DNA of 64,000 nucleotides from Oreohelix idahoensis (Eukaryota > Mollusca > Gastropoda > Stylommatophora > Oreohelicidae). Positions 1 to 12,298 of the stretch are shown here, in pieces. A program made the position numbers and the translations under genes. The stretch is from NCBI GenBank assembly GCA_024509875.1, contig JAMPIV010000305.1, forward strand, positions 62,001-126,000, given 5' to 3'. Position 1 is the first letter of the stretch. Each line of letters opens with the position of its first letter. The notes under the pieces were generated by a model. It searched no databases and had not been told where the DNA came from. It was given only the letters and a program-made list of their open reading frames with translations.

Positions 1-348
1 CAAACCCCCAAAAAAACCCCCCCCAACAAACCCCAAAAACAAAAAACACTAACCCCCCACCCTACCCCCCCCCCCCCACCCACAAAAAAACCAAAAACCC
101 CCACCCCCCCCACCCCCCCCCCCCAACAACCCCCCCCCCCCCCCAAAATACACCAAACAAAAAAAAAAAAAACCCCCCAAAAAACCCCACAAACCCCCCC
201 CAAAACCCCCCCAAAAAAAAAACCCCCCCCCCACAAAAACCCACCAACCAAAAACAAACACCAAAACCAAAACCCCCCCACCCACACCAACCCAAACAAA
301 AAAAACCCCCCAAAACCCCACCCCCCCCTCCCCCCAACCCCCCCCCCA

Positions 349-406
<58 letters not shown>

Positions 407-908
407 ACCCCCCCAAACCCACCCCCCCCCCAAACCCCCCCCCCAAAAACCCCCCCCAAACCAAAACACCAACCCCCCCCCCCCAAAAAAAAAAAACCCC
501 CCCCAACCCCCCCCCCAAAAAAACCCCCAAACCCCCAACCCCCCACCCCCCCCCCCCAACACCCCCCCCCCCCCCAACCCCCCCCCCCCCCCCCCCCCCC
601 CACACCCCCCCACCCCCCCCCCCCCCAACCCCCCCCCCACCACCCCCCCCCCCCCCCCCCCCCCCCACAACCCCCCCCCCAAAAACCACCCCCCCCCCCC
701 AACCCCCCCAAACAACAAACCCCCCCCCCCAAACAAAAAAAACCCAAAAACCCCCCCCCCCACCCCCCCCCACCCAAACCCCCCCCCCCCCCCCACCCCC
801 CCCCCCCCCCCCAACAAAAAACCCCCCCCCCCCCCCCCCCAAACCCCCAAAAAACACACAACCCCCCCCAAACCACCCCCCCCCCCCCCCCCCCCCCAAC
901 ACCCCCCC

Positions 909-942
<34 letters not shown>

Positions 943-1254
943 ACGACCCCCCCCCAACAACCCCCCCCCCCCCCCCCCAACCCCCCCCCCCCCCCATTAA
1001 CCCAACCCCAAAACCCCCCAAAACAACCCCCCCCCCCCCCCCCCAACCCCCCCCCCCAAACCCCAAAAAAACAACCCCCCCACCAACCCCCTCAACCCCC
1101 CCCCCCTAAAAAACCCCCCCCCCCCCCCCCCAAAAACCCCCCCCCCCCCCCCAAAACCCCCACCCCCCCCAAAAACCCCCCAAAAAACCCCCAACCCCCC
1201 CACCCCCCCCCCACCCCCTCACCTCCCGCCCCCCCCCCCCCCCCCCCCCCCCAC

Positions 1255-1339
<85 letters not shown>

Positions 1340-1360
1340 ACCCCCCCCCCAACCCCCCCC

Positions 1361-1418
<58 letters not shown>

Positions 1419-2175
1419 ACACCCCCCCCCCCCCCCCCCGCCCCCCCCACCCACGCTCCACCCCACCCCCCCCCCCCCCCCCCAACCCTCAACCCCCCAC
1501 CCCCCCAAAAACCCCCCCCCCCCCCCCAAACCCCCCCCCCCACCCCCCCCCCCCCAAAAACCCCCCAAAAAAAACCACCCCCCCCCCCCCCCCCACAAAC
1601 AACCCACCCCCCCTCCCCCCCCCCCCCCCCCACCAACCCCCCCCCACCCCCCCCCCCCCCCCCCACAACCCCCAACACCCCACCAACCAACCCCCCCAAC
1701 CCCCCCCCAACCCCCCCCCCCCCCCCCCCCCCCAAAACCCCCCCACACCCCCCCCAACAATAACCCAACCAACCCCCACCCCCCACCCCCCAAACCCCAA
1801 CAAAAACCCCACAACCCACACCCCAACCCCCCCCCAAACCACCCCCCCCCCCAAAAAAACCCCCCCCAAACCCAAACACCCCCAAAAAAAACCCCCACCC
1901 CCCCAAACCCCCCCCCCCAAACCCAACCCCATTAACCCCCCCCCCCCCCAACCAAACCACCCCCCCCCCCAACCCCCCAAATACACAACCCCCCACCAAC
2001 CAAAACCCCAACCCAAACCCCACACCACTACAAACCACACACCCAACACCCCCCACACACCAAAAACACCCACCCCAACAACCCAAAAAACAACCCAACA
2101 CCCCCAAACCCCCACAACCACCCCCCCCCCCCCCCAAAAACCCACCCAATCCCACCCCCCCACCCACACTAACAA

Positions 2176-2218
<43 letters not shown>

Positions 2219-3575
2219 AAAAAAACCCCCCCCCCCCAACACCCCAAACAACCACCCCACAATAACCACCACCCCCCCCCCCCCCCCCCCCCAACACCCC
2301 CAACAATCACCCAAAACCCAACACCCCAAAACCCCCCCCAAACCCCCCACACCCAAAACCCCCAAAACACAACACAATTATCCCCCAACACCCCCCACAC
2401 CCCCAACACACCCCCAAACCCCAAACCCCCCCCCCCCCCAACCCACAATCCCCCCAACCAACCCCCCCCCCCTATAACACCCCCCCCCCCACAAAACCAA
2501 CCCCAACCCCAACCCTTACCCACCAACCCCCAAAAAACCCCCCCCCCCCCCCAAACCAACCCCCCCCCCCCAACCCCCCCCCCAAAATACAAAAACCCCC
2601 CCCCCACAACACAACCCCCCCCACACCCCCCCACCCCCCACCAATCCCCCCCCAAAAACCAACCCTTCCCACCCCAACCCCCCCCCCACCCCAAACACAA
2701 CCCCCCCCAACCCAAAACATCAACAAACCACCACACAAAACCCCACTAACCCAAAAACCCCAAAACAACCCCCCCCCCCAAACCCTATAAACACCCCCCC
2801 CACCCACCCAAACCCCCCCCCCCCAACCCCACCCCCACCCAACCCAACATAAAACCAAAAACCAAAAACCACCACTACCCCCCAACCACTCCCCCCAAAC
2901 AAAACCACCCCAATCCCAACAACACACAAACAAAACCCCCAACCCCCCACCCCCCAAACCCCCCCCCCATTCCCACCCCCCCCCCCAACCCCAAACAACC
3001 CAATAATTACCACCCACCAACCCAAACCCCCAACCCCCCCCCAAAAAACCCCCAATAACACCCCCCCACCCCCATAACCAAAACCCCCCCAAAACCAAAA
3101 ACCCCCCCCCCCAAAACCCCCCCATTCAAAACCCAAAACCAAAAACCCCCCCCCACCCCCAAAACCCCCCCAAAACACAACCCCAAACACCCCCCCACCC
3201 CCCCCCCACCCCCCCCCCCCCCCAAAAAAACAACAACCCACCCAAAACCCCCCCAAAAAAACCAAACCCACCACCCCCCCACAACCCCCATAACCCCACC
3301 CCAACAAACCATACATACCCCCCCATACCACCCCCCCCCCCACAAAACCCCCCCCCCCCCACCACTCCCCAACACCAACAACCCCCCCCCAACCCCCCCC
3401 CATAAAACCCTTAAACCACCCCCCCCCCAAAACCCCCCCCAACCCCCCAACCCCCCACCAACCCCCCCCCCCAACAACCCCCCCCAACCCCCCCCCCCCA
3501 AACCCCCACACAACCACCCAACCCCCACCAAAACCCCCCCACCCCCCCACAACCCCAATCAAATCACCCTCCACA
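1..3575. other. C/A low-complexity contig end
   Basis: Almost every base is C or A, in irregular homopolymer blocks, with a handful of T and G. There is no fixed period and no CCCTAA-type telomere unit. All long reading frames here are poly-glycine/tryptophan artefacts of the G/T-rich complement. The most economical reading is failed base-calling or an unpolished read end. No gene is called. Confidence 0.85.
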
Positions 3576-5450
3576 TTCTTTCTCCCTATATATTACCACA
3601 CCCCTTTACTCTCCATACAACAAATCAAAATCCACACACTCCTTCCCAATAAACATACTCCCCCAACTTCTCCCTCATACGTGCATACCCCATATACATA
3701 ACCTTCAACCCATTTCCCCATCTTTCACATCATTCTACATCCAATAATAGACCCCACAATACATCCACCTTCCCCACCTCCTCCCTTACTCCAATCCTTC
3801 ATACAGTCAAAACAAATGTCTATCACCAACCACCTCCAATATAACACCTCCTATCACTACTCTATATTCATCCCCATAACACAAATCAAACCCTACTCCA
3901 ATTATTGACCCCATTAATTTCCTTAAATACCCAAAATCCAAACACCCCTACCTCCCTATGTCTCTATAAAAACTCCCCACAATAACAAAACAAATACTAA
4001 TCATCCATCCCTTTTCCTCCAACCCTCATCCTACTCCTATCCCCGAACCCCCCACATCAGTTCTTCCTCAAACTCCAACTTATCGATTCCTCGCCCACTT
4101 TATCCCTATACCAACACCTATCAAATTACCATGCAAACCTTCCTTCTAACCCCAAAACAATTCATACCCCGCCCCCCACACAAGATAACTAAATCAGGAC
4201 ACCCCAACTTACTCTAACTACTTTATACCTCTGAAAATCTATATTTTAAACACCATCCTGTTCCTACCCCTTCCTATAAGGACCCTAACTAAATGCAGTC
4301 AGTGTACCCCCAAAAACCGTCCATGGTCAACCTCCCCACAGAAACTATATTCCCATGAGCACCAAATAACCATCACATTTAATCAATCCACCCACTGGCT
4401 ATGAAAATCAGCACCCAATCGCCCATGACCATTACCAACAGTTATTTTACCAAGTTCCAACACACTTACAAAAAGCAATTACAACTGAAATGTTGTAGTA
4501 GATTGGAGATCTAGTCCAACAATCAAACCTGTATAGACAGATACTATCCTTAAAAAATGTTGATATCACACTAAATTTATTCCTCCAAAGCATCCCCCCC
4601 AGATGGAAGGTTGTAGAACTCCCCCCTCACCCCATCCTACTTCATTAACTTCACAATACAAACTGCCCTCAGTGATTACCATCTGTCTTTTTTAAAAGTA
4701 TCTGGCCCCATAGCATATTGAAAATACCAGATGTAATAAACAAATGAAGTTAATCCAAAGTCCCCTACAAATCCATAGAACAATAATACTTAGGGAAACC
4801 ATCCCCTAATTACCCCATCGACCAACCTGCATTGACTAACTACCTCAATCATTTTTTGAAAATCTAAGACCTAATTTCAAATGCACAATATGCTCAGGAG
4901 ATAATATGGAGGTACAGCTTACACAATTATACTTTCCAGACTCTACAATCCAAAGTCAACCACTATATGTGCTAATAAACATATGGAAACAAAAGAAACA
5001 ACAACACTCGGATAATATCCTTCACTCTCTAAGAACAGTGAAGCATTTACTGGCTTACTATATCCACAGAACAGCTCTGACCAAACAAGAGCCGACCAAC
5101 ACAGAAGCAAATCAGTTCCAATATAAAGACCCACACTTAAAACCCAATCTCCCCCCCCAAAAATACTTTTTGAAATGACATCTTCCACAAAATCACCAGG
5201 TTTGAATGCTATACATTGATTTTAACATCAAGAACCATCCAACGTACATATACTCATCAATGTACTAGTAAAGACGTCCATAGACTCCAAAAACGCCCCA
5301 AATCCCCCACTCCAACAGTCCTTCACAATACAAATCCTGTTCCTAAAAACCCCATTGTAAAAATCACTCTCAACTTCAAAACCAACAAATACCCAATATA
5401 CCCAGTAGAAACACCACATGAAGACAGAAAATGGCTGCAATTTCATTACT
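3576..5450. other. G-depleted transition zone
   Basis: T appears abruptly from about 3570, while G stays very rare until roughly 4050 and rises to normal levels by about 5450. The smooth return of base complexity suggests declining read quality toward the contig end rather than a biological boundary. Small ORFs at 4906-5178 and 5216-5455 have no recognisable motif and are not called. Confidence 0.7.
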
Positions 5451-5944
5451 TTTAGAATGGGTTAGGAATCTACAAACTTGATGAGGCAGAATATTTATGA
5501 ATCAATAGGAAACAAAGTAAAAGTTCAACTTGTTTTGTTGCAATCATGTAACGCTCCCACCCTAATAAGATTAGGATATATACAGGCAATCAGAATGTAA
5601 CAGATATTCATATATACAAATTTGAACAGCAAGATCGAATGAGTCAATTAGCAAACTTAGGGAAATATTCTAGAAGTCTGTCTATGGGTCATTTGACAAA
5701 TGGTTTCTGTTAACATAAAAATGTTATAAGATGAACAGTGCCAATGTACATTATCTCAACCTATCTCTCTCTGCTAGTCTGTTCAACACCTAAAAGAGTT
5801 ATATATCAAAATGTGAAGAAATGAAACCCCTATATCATGCATGTAACTAAATTGTTCAGTGGTTTTAAACATGCATTCACCTATACATTTTCGCTGTTGA
5901 AGGGGATCGATCATCGGCCTTTCTAAGAGGCCGCTCGTATACTA

Positions 5945-7071
5945 AGAGCTAAGAAGATTAGCAGAAACATATACAGAGGTCCAAAAAAGTATGTATATGT
6001 GCTTCATTGACTATAAGAAGGCTTTTGACAGAATCCATCATGAGAAAATAATTGAATGCCTCAAAGACATAGATATTGATGGAAAAGATATAAGAATACT
6101 CAGTAACCATTATTGGGAGCAAACTGCCACAGTAAGATCGGGAAGGAATTATTCACCATACACAGACATAAAAAGAGGTGTCAGACAAGGTTGTGTGTTG
6201 TCCCCCTGCCTATTTAATTTATACACCGAAAAAATTTTCAAACAGATACAGGAAATACCAGGACTGAACATCAGTGGAAGGTCAATAAACAACCTTAGAT
6301 ATGCAGATGATACCGTGTTGTTAGCTGAAAGCGAACAGGAGCTACAAGAACTAGTGAAGCAAGTGAACAGTATAAGTCATGAATATGGACTCGACATTAA
6401 TATTGAGAAAACAAAAACTATGATAATTAGCAAAACAGACGATAAACCCACATTAAAGATAAGCGTAAATGGGAAAATCCTGGAACAAGTCAAGCTACGT
6501 ATATCTTGGTCATATAATAACAGAAGATGGCAGATGTGAAACAGAAATCAAGAAGAGAATAGGAATGGCCAAAGCTACATTCAACAACATGAAACATATA
6601 CTGACATCCAAACAGTTATCTCACAAATTAAAACTGAGAATCATAAAGTGTTATATATATTCTGCATTTCTGTATGGTGCAGAAACATGGACGATGAATA
6701 AGCATTTGGAAGAAAGAATTGAGGCTCTTGAAATGTGGATATATAGAAGAATGGGGCGTATCTCATGGAAAGAGATGAAGACAAATAAGGAGGTCCTAGA
6801 AAATCTAGGTATGAAAAGAGAACTAATGAGAGAGGTCAAAGTTCGGCAGCTAAAATACTTTGGCCACATAAAAAGGCATAACACCTTGCAGAAGACCATA
6901 ACAGAAGGGAGAGTTGAAGGCAAACGTGCAAGGGGAAGACAGCGCTATAAGTGGGAAGATAACATTAAGAGATGGACGGGAAAGAGTCTATCAGAGTGTA
7001 CCACCAAGACAAGAGACAGAAGACGTTGGAGATCCATTACAGCCAACCTTCGTTGTGGAGATGGCAACTGA
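5945..7071 (+). pseudogene. LINE reverse transcriptase fragment, 5'-truncated
   Basis: Non-LTR retrotransposon reverse transcriptase, the enzyme for target-primed reverse transcription. The frame from 5991 shows FIDYKKAFDR, GVRQGCVLSP and the catalytic YADDTVLLAE. Near 6490 the coding frame shifts and continues in the 6469-7071 frame with YLGHIITEDG, FLYGAETWT and a C-terminal basic region ending RRRWRSITANL. Readable coding extends upstream to about 5945, but the endonuclease domain is missing, so this is a 5'-truncated copy broken by at least one frameshift. A CGGCCT/AGGCCG hairpin lies just upstream at about 5918. Clade is uncertain. Repeat X follows directly and is probably its 3' UTR. 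Confidence 0.85.
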
Positions 7072-7346
7072 TGATGAGTTCCTGGGGAATCTCTGATGAG
7101 ACAAAGATAAAACAGGACTACTGCACCCTCATGCATGTCGCACAAGACAACTAATATGAGGTTGTACTTGAGGCTGGCAGCCTCATCATGTAAAAGAAAT
7201 TGCTACAGAAACCACCCCCACAAAAGCATTGGTGTGGGCTTCTTGCTAAGGGACCAGTTGCAGTGGTGGCTCCATGCGAAAAGGAAAATAATGCATTGTA
7301 GGTGTTCATCTTGCAGACTGTCCTTTTCAATATTATCTTTATTATC
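7065..7346 (+). repeat. Repeat X copy 1 (probable LINE 3' UTR)
   Basis: A block of about 280 bp starting GAGTTCCTGGGGAATCTCTG, with recognisable inner words (GGACTACTGCACCCTCA, CCTCATCATGTAAAA, TTGCTACAGAAACCAC). It recurs at 8402-8690 and 52847-53105, partially at 39125-39232, and inverted at 58030-58250. Here it follows the end of a LINE ORF directly, so it may be that LINE's 3' UTR and promiscuous 3' end. Confidence 0.7.
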
Positions 7347-7477
7347 ATAACACTACCCTGTTACTGATATTACAACACAAGGGAAATCTGGCTGAACAGA
7401 TAGGCGAACACCAACGGGCTGATCACCCGTTTGCCAGTCACTTCGATTACGGAAACAACAGCAGATGGATTGATTTG

Positions 7478-7572
7478 CCGTTGCCCTAAAGACGCCAATA
7501 GGCGTGATGGGAAACAATGGCAAAGAAAACCTATCTGCTGTTGCCCTAAGACGCCACTAGGCGTAATGGCCA
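7478..7572 (+). repeat. Two-copy hairpin repeat
   Basis: The phrase TTGCCCTAA(A)GACGCC-AGGCGT-ATGG occurs twice about 70 bp apart, at about 7482 and 7541. Each contains a short stem ACGCC/GGCGT with a 3-nt loop. The block precedes the LINE C-terminal fragment at 7582 and may belong to that element. Confidence 0.55.
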
Positions 7573-7581
7573 CTGACTGCT

Positions 7582-7975
7582 TTGACTGGCCGAAATGTCT
7601 TTAATGAAATGACCTGCCCAAAAGACAACGACAACATAAACAGACTCAGCAGGAGAAATCAAAGTCTTACCTTTCAGTTCCGAACAGGACACGCCAGAGT
7701 CAATAGCCATCTAAACCGTATCAACCCTCAGCACCTACCCATGTGTAGACACTGCTCTCATCCCTATGAAACAACCAGACACCTCCTCATGGAGTGTCCA
7801 TCACTCACAAACGCCAGGAAAAAACTTTTACAGACACCTCTGACAGTCACCAACTCACTATATGGAACATTAAAACAACTGCAGAAAACCTGCACTTTTT
7901 TAAGAATGGCATTGGGCTGCCAAGAGTAGATATGCTCAGCAGCTATAGGATATCGACAACAACAACAACTGATAT
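7582..7975 (+). pseudogene. LINE C-terminal zinc-finger fragment
   Basis: The 115-residue frame has FQFRTGHARVNSHLNRI, then CRHCSHPYETTRHLLMECP. This is the post-RNase-H C-terminal region typical of I/Jockey-type LINE ORF2 proteins, with a C-x2-C...H...C putative zinc site. Everything upstream (RT, RNase H) is missing. The coding end at 7929 is followed by a short 3' region and a CAA-repeat tail (about 7957-7970), as expected for a LINE 3' terminus. It is a 5'-truncated relic of a different LINE type from the one at 5945. Confidence 0.75.
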
Positions 7976-8110
7976 TACATTCTTTACAAGACATCTGGCA
8001 TGATGATGACAAAGTAAAAACAAAAATGCACACACACACAAACTAAGAGGTGTGATTACGTCAACCTTTTAAATGTTATAAACTGTTTACCACAACTGTA
8101 ATACCACCAG

Positions 8111-8389
8111 GGAGCCGTGGTAGCACAGTGGTTAGTGCACTGGCTTCCTAGCTCGGTGGTCCATGGTTCGATCCCCAGTTGAGGTGGCATTTTTTTAGAC
8201 CGCAAACGGCTCTGAGGGTCGACCCAGCCTCGTCAATTGGGTACCAGAACAACTCTGGGAAGGTTAAGGTGGCCGGCGTGATGCTGACCACATCACCCCT
8301 AGTGTGCCGATGGTCAAGAAAATATGGGCCTAACATCGTATTCCCAATATGCCTCAATAGGCGTGTAACGGGATCCTTTACCCTTGACC
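8111..8389 (+). mobile_element. SINE-A copy 1 (tRNA-derived) with TSD
   Basis: A tRNA-like head starts GGAGCCGTGGTAGCACAG. The A box TAGCACAGTGG (8121-8131) fits the Pol III consensus and the B box GGTTCGATCCC (8165-8175) has one mismatch. A body of about 200 bp ends in CCTTTACCCTT. The target-site duplication is TAATACCASCAG, at 8099-8110 and 8390-8401 (11 of 12 match). A second full copy lies inverted at 59328-59600, which confirms the borders. Confidence 0.88.
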
Positions 8390-8401
8390 TAATACCAGCA
8401 G

Positions 8402-8690
8402 CCCTGTAAGTTCCTGGAGGTCTCTGAAGAGACAATGAAAGAATAGGACTACTCTACCCTCAGGCATGTCATACAAGGCAACTTATATGGGATTGTGAAT
8501 GTGTGGTGGTGGTGGTGGTGGTGGGGGGAGGTCTGGCAACCTCATCATGTAATACAGATTGCCACAGACACTACCACTACAAAAGCATGTGAATGCTTGA
8601 AGCAAGCTTCCTGCAATAAGATTAGCTGTAGTGGTGGCTCCGTGCTCCATAAATAGCATAAAGGAAAATGACGATGAATACCAGCAGACG
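8402..8690 (+). repeat. Repeat X copy 2
   Basis: Starts GTAAGTTCCTGGAGGTCTCTG and follows the same order of conserved words as 7065-7346, with a (GTG)n expansion at 8503-8524. It sits immediately right of the SINE-A TSD, so the SINE probably inserted at its left edge. Confidence 0.65.
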
Positions 8691-8971
8691 ACTGATTACT
8701 TGGGACTAATGACCAAATGGTTCCGTCCCTGATAGTTCAAAAGATATTCATTTAACATAAATTAGCATGTTCTAATGTGCCATTCTCTACACATGCTTTC
8801 TAAGCTTTTTTTTTCATCTCAGTAATAATACCTAGGCACATTACTAACACTGAACTGAAGATGCATCTCAGAGGTGAAGAGTCAAATAGCCTAGGCAAAA
8901 GCAGCAGACCATTAGTTAAAACAACTATTTTATGCACAAACATCTTTGTCAATAGAAGTAAAAAAAGGAGT

Positions 8972-9120
8972 TCAGTGTTATATACAGCCAATCCTGACAT
9001 ATGGAAGAGAGTCATGGACAATTAGTAAGCAAGCAGGAGAAACACTAGTGGCCACAGAGGTGTGTAACAGAAGCATGTTAAAAATAGTATGGGCAGCTAA
9101 AAAGAATATGTGGATGTCCT
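8972..9120 (+). pseudogene. Short LINE RT C-terminal relic
   Basis: One frame reads ILTYGRESWTISKQAG and then CNRSMLKIVWAAKKN. This is the YG-ESW signature downstream of the RT thumb found in several LINE types (compare LYGAETWT at about 6670 and LTYGCESW at about 28000). Only about 45 residues survive. It ends where the 100-bp flanking repeat begins. Confidence 0.65.
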
Positions 9121-9126
9121 GAATGT

Positions 9127-9226
9127 AGCCACTGAGTAAAGGAAGCTTATAATGCACATTCGATGACAGCATTAAATTCAGGAACAATAACTAGTTTGTA
9201 CGAAAGAAACAATACTACAAGATATA
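9127..9226 (+). repeat. Left 100-bp flanking direct repeat
   Basis: This 100-bp stretch, from AGCCACTGAGTAAAGG to ACTACAAGATATA, abuts the family-A 5' LTR. It recurs in the same orientation at 29829-29928, just beyond the inverted A copy, with two mismatches seen by eye. It is far longer than the 4-6 bp TSD expected of LTR elements. Confidence 0.9.
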
Positions 9227-9294
9227 TGTTGTGTAAGGCTTTTGCGCACAGGCGTACGTCAATCTCTTGCTGAAATACAGCTGTCTGCATTAGC

Positions 9295-9304
9295 TATAAA
9301 TATA
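9295..9304 (+). promoter_or_regulatory. TATA-like box in LTR A
   Basis: TATAAATATA lies about 70 bp into the LTR, the position expected for the U3 promoter of an LTR element. The same word is present in the other two A LTRs. Confidence 0.5.
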
Positions 9305-9775
9305 TAACGTGACGTATGTATCTATGTATCGTCTGCCCATGCGCAGCCGAGCGGTCAGTTTCCCGGGCGATTGATAAAATGTAAACAGCCCTGACGAGAC
9401 GTGCCATGGTTGTGTTCCCGTGGTGGATGTGTTATTCGATATATTTTCTCAGTGGCTTTTAATAAGATTTGGTCGCCACGATTGAATAAGATGTGTTTAT
9501 GTGCCGTCAAGTGCTACAGCTTCCATGGGAAGCATTGTGACTGTATTTTGAGGTAAACATTTTCGATCGTCAGAATATATTTACATTTGCCGCCATACTT
9601 CGTTCACGGCTTGCTTTAACCGGAACGCTAGTCTCGTACGGCCAGAATTGAGATTTATGAATTGTATGCCTCTTACATTGTTTACCACGATGGACTGACA
9701 CTGGACCTTAATGAATGCAATCTACCTAATGTTATTTATGCTGAATTATTGTTGGAGCTACTGTGAATAAATTTG

Positions 9776-9781
9776 GATGTG
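9776..9781 (+). promoter_or_regulatory. Poly(A) signal in LTR A
   Basis: AATAAA in GTGAATAAATTTGG, about 480 bp after the TATA-like box, would mark the R region end. The 3' LTR has lost this stretch through its internal deletion. Confidence 0.45.
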
Positions 9782-9998
9782 GACCAGTCTTCACCAACTC
9801 ATTGATTAATCATTAACACTGTTGTACGAGCTAAGAACGATACTGTGTGGCTGTGTTCAGGTGAAAAGTATGATGCTAACCCTTCGTCTACTCAACCTAG
9901 CATTCGCGTAAACATCAGCAACGATTGAAGACATACTCACCAACCCAGAACCTAACTGCCCCCCGCATATAACATTCCTTGATAGCCATTACACAACA

Positions 9999-11230
9999 GA
10001 TTTCTGGTGGCCGATATGGGGACGATTTTTTTTTTTTTTTGTGTGGACTGTTCAACAACATCGGAAAAATTGAAACCACACCATGTTGTCTATTGTTTAT
10101 GCATTCTGAACTAGTGCTGAAACTGTTTTGCATACTTTCCTCTGCACATGTCAGGAAATCGATGCGAGCAGAAATATATGACTGTGACGAAATTTTTCTG
10201 CTCATTGTACAACTGGTCAAATCATTGTGTTTTTGAAGAAAGACGTTACAGCAGAGTCCCAGTGAATACTCCTAGTTCAAATCAAGTTCTGATGTACATG
10301 TTATTAATCAGGCTGCTGCTACACACCTGTTTTGGGAAGTTTTCAAAGCCCAACATTATCAAGTTGAACTTTCTGTAAGAAAAACTGCAATGATGTCGTG
10401 CTTCCTGCTCTATTTGGATATCTAATAACTACATTATTGCTGCTCGACCTGTGATGTGCCCTTGCTACGTTGACAACCCGTCCAGGAGATGCTGTGCGAC
10501 AGATTCACCATCCTTGGCCCCAAGCTAAGTGACTTTATGTGCACTTTTTGTGAACTGTGCTAAATTGGTCTGAGCTCGTTCTTATTTCTTGCATGTTATA
10601 TCGGTACCTTTCTGTTAGCTTGTTTGTCCCTGTGGGTTTGGTTGGGAGGTGATTCGGTGCAAGAGGTTCATCTCATTGATTCAATGGGCTCACACCGGAT
10701 GTTTCGTTAGGTTTGCTTGTAGATTTCCAACAGTGGAATATCCGGCTGATATTCGCCGTGCAACTTAGGTCCTCTGTCTGGTTTTCTTCGACCACTGTCT
10801 GTATAGGTGTGCCGTCTTGTGTTCTGTGCGTTGTCATTGTATAGTATTTCTGCTTTAGTGCACTAATTTTGTTCGTATCTGTTGGTCTCTCCTTGCTGTC
10901 TCTCAGTTACATACAAATTTTATCTTTATACACCGTGTCTCTGGTCCTGTGTTGTTCTGACTTAGCAGTAAGCGTGTTTCAATTTGCTGTATTTTTCCTC
11001 TTTAGTTTGACATTTATATTCTCTTTTGTTGCTTACTGATGATGTCTTTTGTCGCTTAGTGCTTTATCCTGCTCCAAAATATTTTTTTTTCTCTTATCTA
11101 TATTTATATTTGTTGTCTTTTTCATTATTTTTTTTCCCTTACCATTCATTGATTGCATTGTTAATAGCCATTAATATTATTGATTATACAAATCTGACAA
11201 TTACTTAATACTTGTATACATTGATACAAA
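9999..11230 (+). other. Element A leader and primer-binding region
   Basis: About 1.2 kb between the 5' LTR and Gag. A TGG-starting candidate primer-binding site (TGGTGGCCGATATGG) lies six bases after the LTR. Element B has a similar TGGTAGGCC word at the same place. A poly-T run lies at 10027-10040. No supported gene. Confidence 0.5.
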
Positions 11231-12298
11231 ATGGCTACCTTAGACTATTTTGTGAAACAAGGTAAAGCCTTTGCCATGGAAGGAGAAGCCCTAAAAGAAT
11301 TTGCTATGACTGAATATCAGAAACATAGGGCTGAAGAATTGGCCAGAGAAAATAGAAATGAAGAATTGGCCAGAGAAAATAGAAATGAAGAATTGGCCAG
11401 AGAAAAAAGAAATGAAGAATTAGCTGAGAAGAGAAGAGCTGAAGATTTAGCCAGCCAAAAGAAACTTAAAATACTTGCAATGGAAGCAGAAGATAAAAAA
11501 AGATTACATGATGAAAAGATGTTATCCTTAGAACTTGAAAAACTCAAGTTGCTAAATATTAAACAAAACAATTCTGAGAGTCAAAGTTCCTCAAACAAAC
11601 ATGTTTCAGGATCTGGTAGATTTCGTTTGCCTACTTTCAAACCCAACGTAGACGATATTTCTTGCTTCCTTAATCGCTTTCAGACTGTGTGTGAGGCACA
11701 TGAAATTGACAAATCTGAATGGTGTAGTAGATTGATGGAATTCCTCACAGGTGATGCACTAACTTCGGTTTGTACCATGGACGGTCCCAGTAGGAATAAC
11801 TATGAAGCTGCCAGAGCTTTATTGCTTAAACTTTACCAATTGGATGAAAATGGCTATCGCATGCATTTTAAGACCATGTTGCCAGAAACAGGGAAGGACT
11901 TCTCGGAATTTATTGCTGCCATTAAATTAACATTCAACAGATGGGTTGAATTAGCGAAAATTCCACAAACATATGAGGCACTAATGGACTTAATGCTCAG
12001 AGACAAAGTGTTGTCTTCTGTTAACCAGCAGTTCCTATCATACCTTCATGAACGGAAACTTACGGATTTGACATTGGTGGAAGAATTGGGAAGACAGTTT
12101 ATTACCGCTCACCCAGGCACATGTGTGAGTAACTCTCACATCAAAGAGGCTCGACCTGTGGCATTAGCGTCATCTTGGAACAACAAAAACATAAGACCAA
12201 GGTCTCAGAGTCTCGACAGGAATTTGGTCGTGGTAGAGGTAATAACTATGGGTACTTTCAAGGTGGTAACTCTTACGATAATCAATCTCCCCATCTAG
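11231..12298 (+). pseudogene. Element A1 Gag (SCAN-like capsid), broken C-terminus
   Basis: Structural Gag of the retrotransposon. It opens MATLDYFVKQGKAFAME, conserved with family B (MATLDYFIEQGRALGMT). A charged coiled-coil with a tandem ELARENRNE repeat follows (residues about 35-65), then the capsid region about 130-295. Residues about 247-290 (YEALMDLMLRDKVLSSV, then FLSYLHERK) resemble the helical SCAN fold, which is known to derive from Gmr1-like Gag. Residues past about 330 are out of frame: near 12215 the basic RGRGNNYG tail continues in another frame, and at least two further shifts follow before 12600. The start is set by the shared N-terminus. Confidence 0.85.

Larger units (their letters stand above)
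9227..9998 (+). repeat. 5' LTR of element A1
   Basis: Runs from TGTTGTGTAAGGC to TTACACAACA, so it has TG...CA ends. It contains a TATA-like TATAAATATA at 9295-9304 and an AATAAA signal at 9776-9781. It matches the 3' LTR at 25873-26184 at both ends, but the 3' LTR lacks about 460 internal bases found here. It also matches the inverted LTR piece at 26185-26568. Confidence 0.9.

Noticed and set aside
49..3574. Many long glycine/tryptophan/cysteine-rich ORFs on the minus strand
   Set aside because: They are translations of a C/A polymer with no stop codons possible by composition; no codon structure or domain.
1..3575. Telomere or ciliate-type G4T4 repeat
   Set aside because: Block lengths are irregular and no fixed unit repeats; no CCCTAA array.
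8111..8690. SINE-A sharing its 3' tail with the LINE at 5945 (SINE-LINE partnership)
   Set aside because: The TSD at 8390-8401 separates the SINE from repeat X, and the full copy at 59328-59600 has no X tail.
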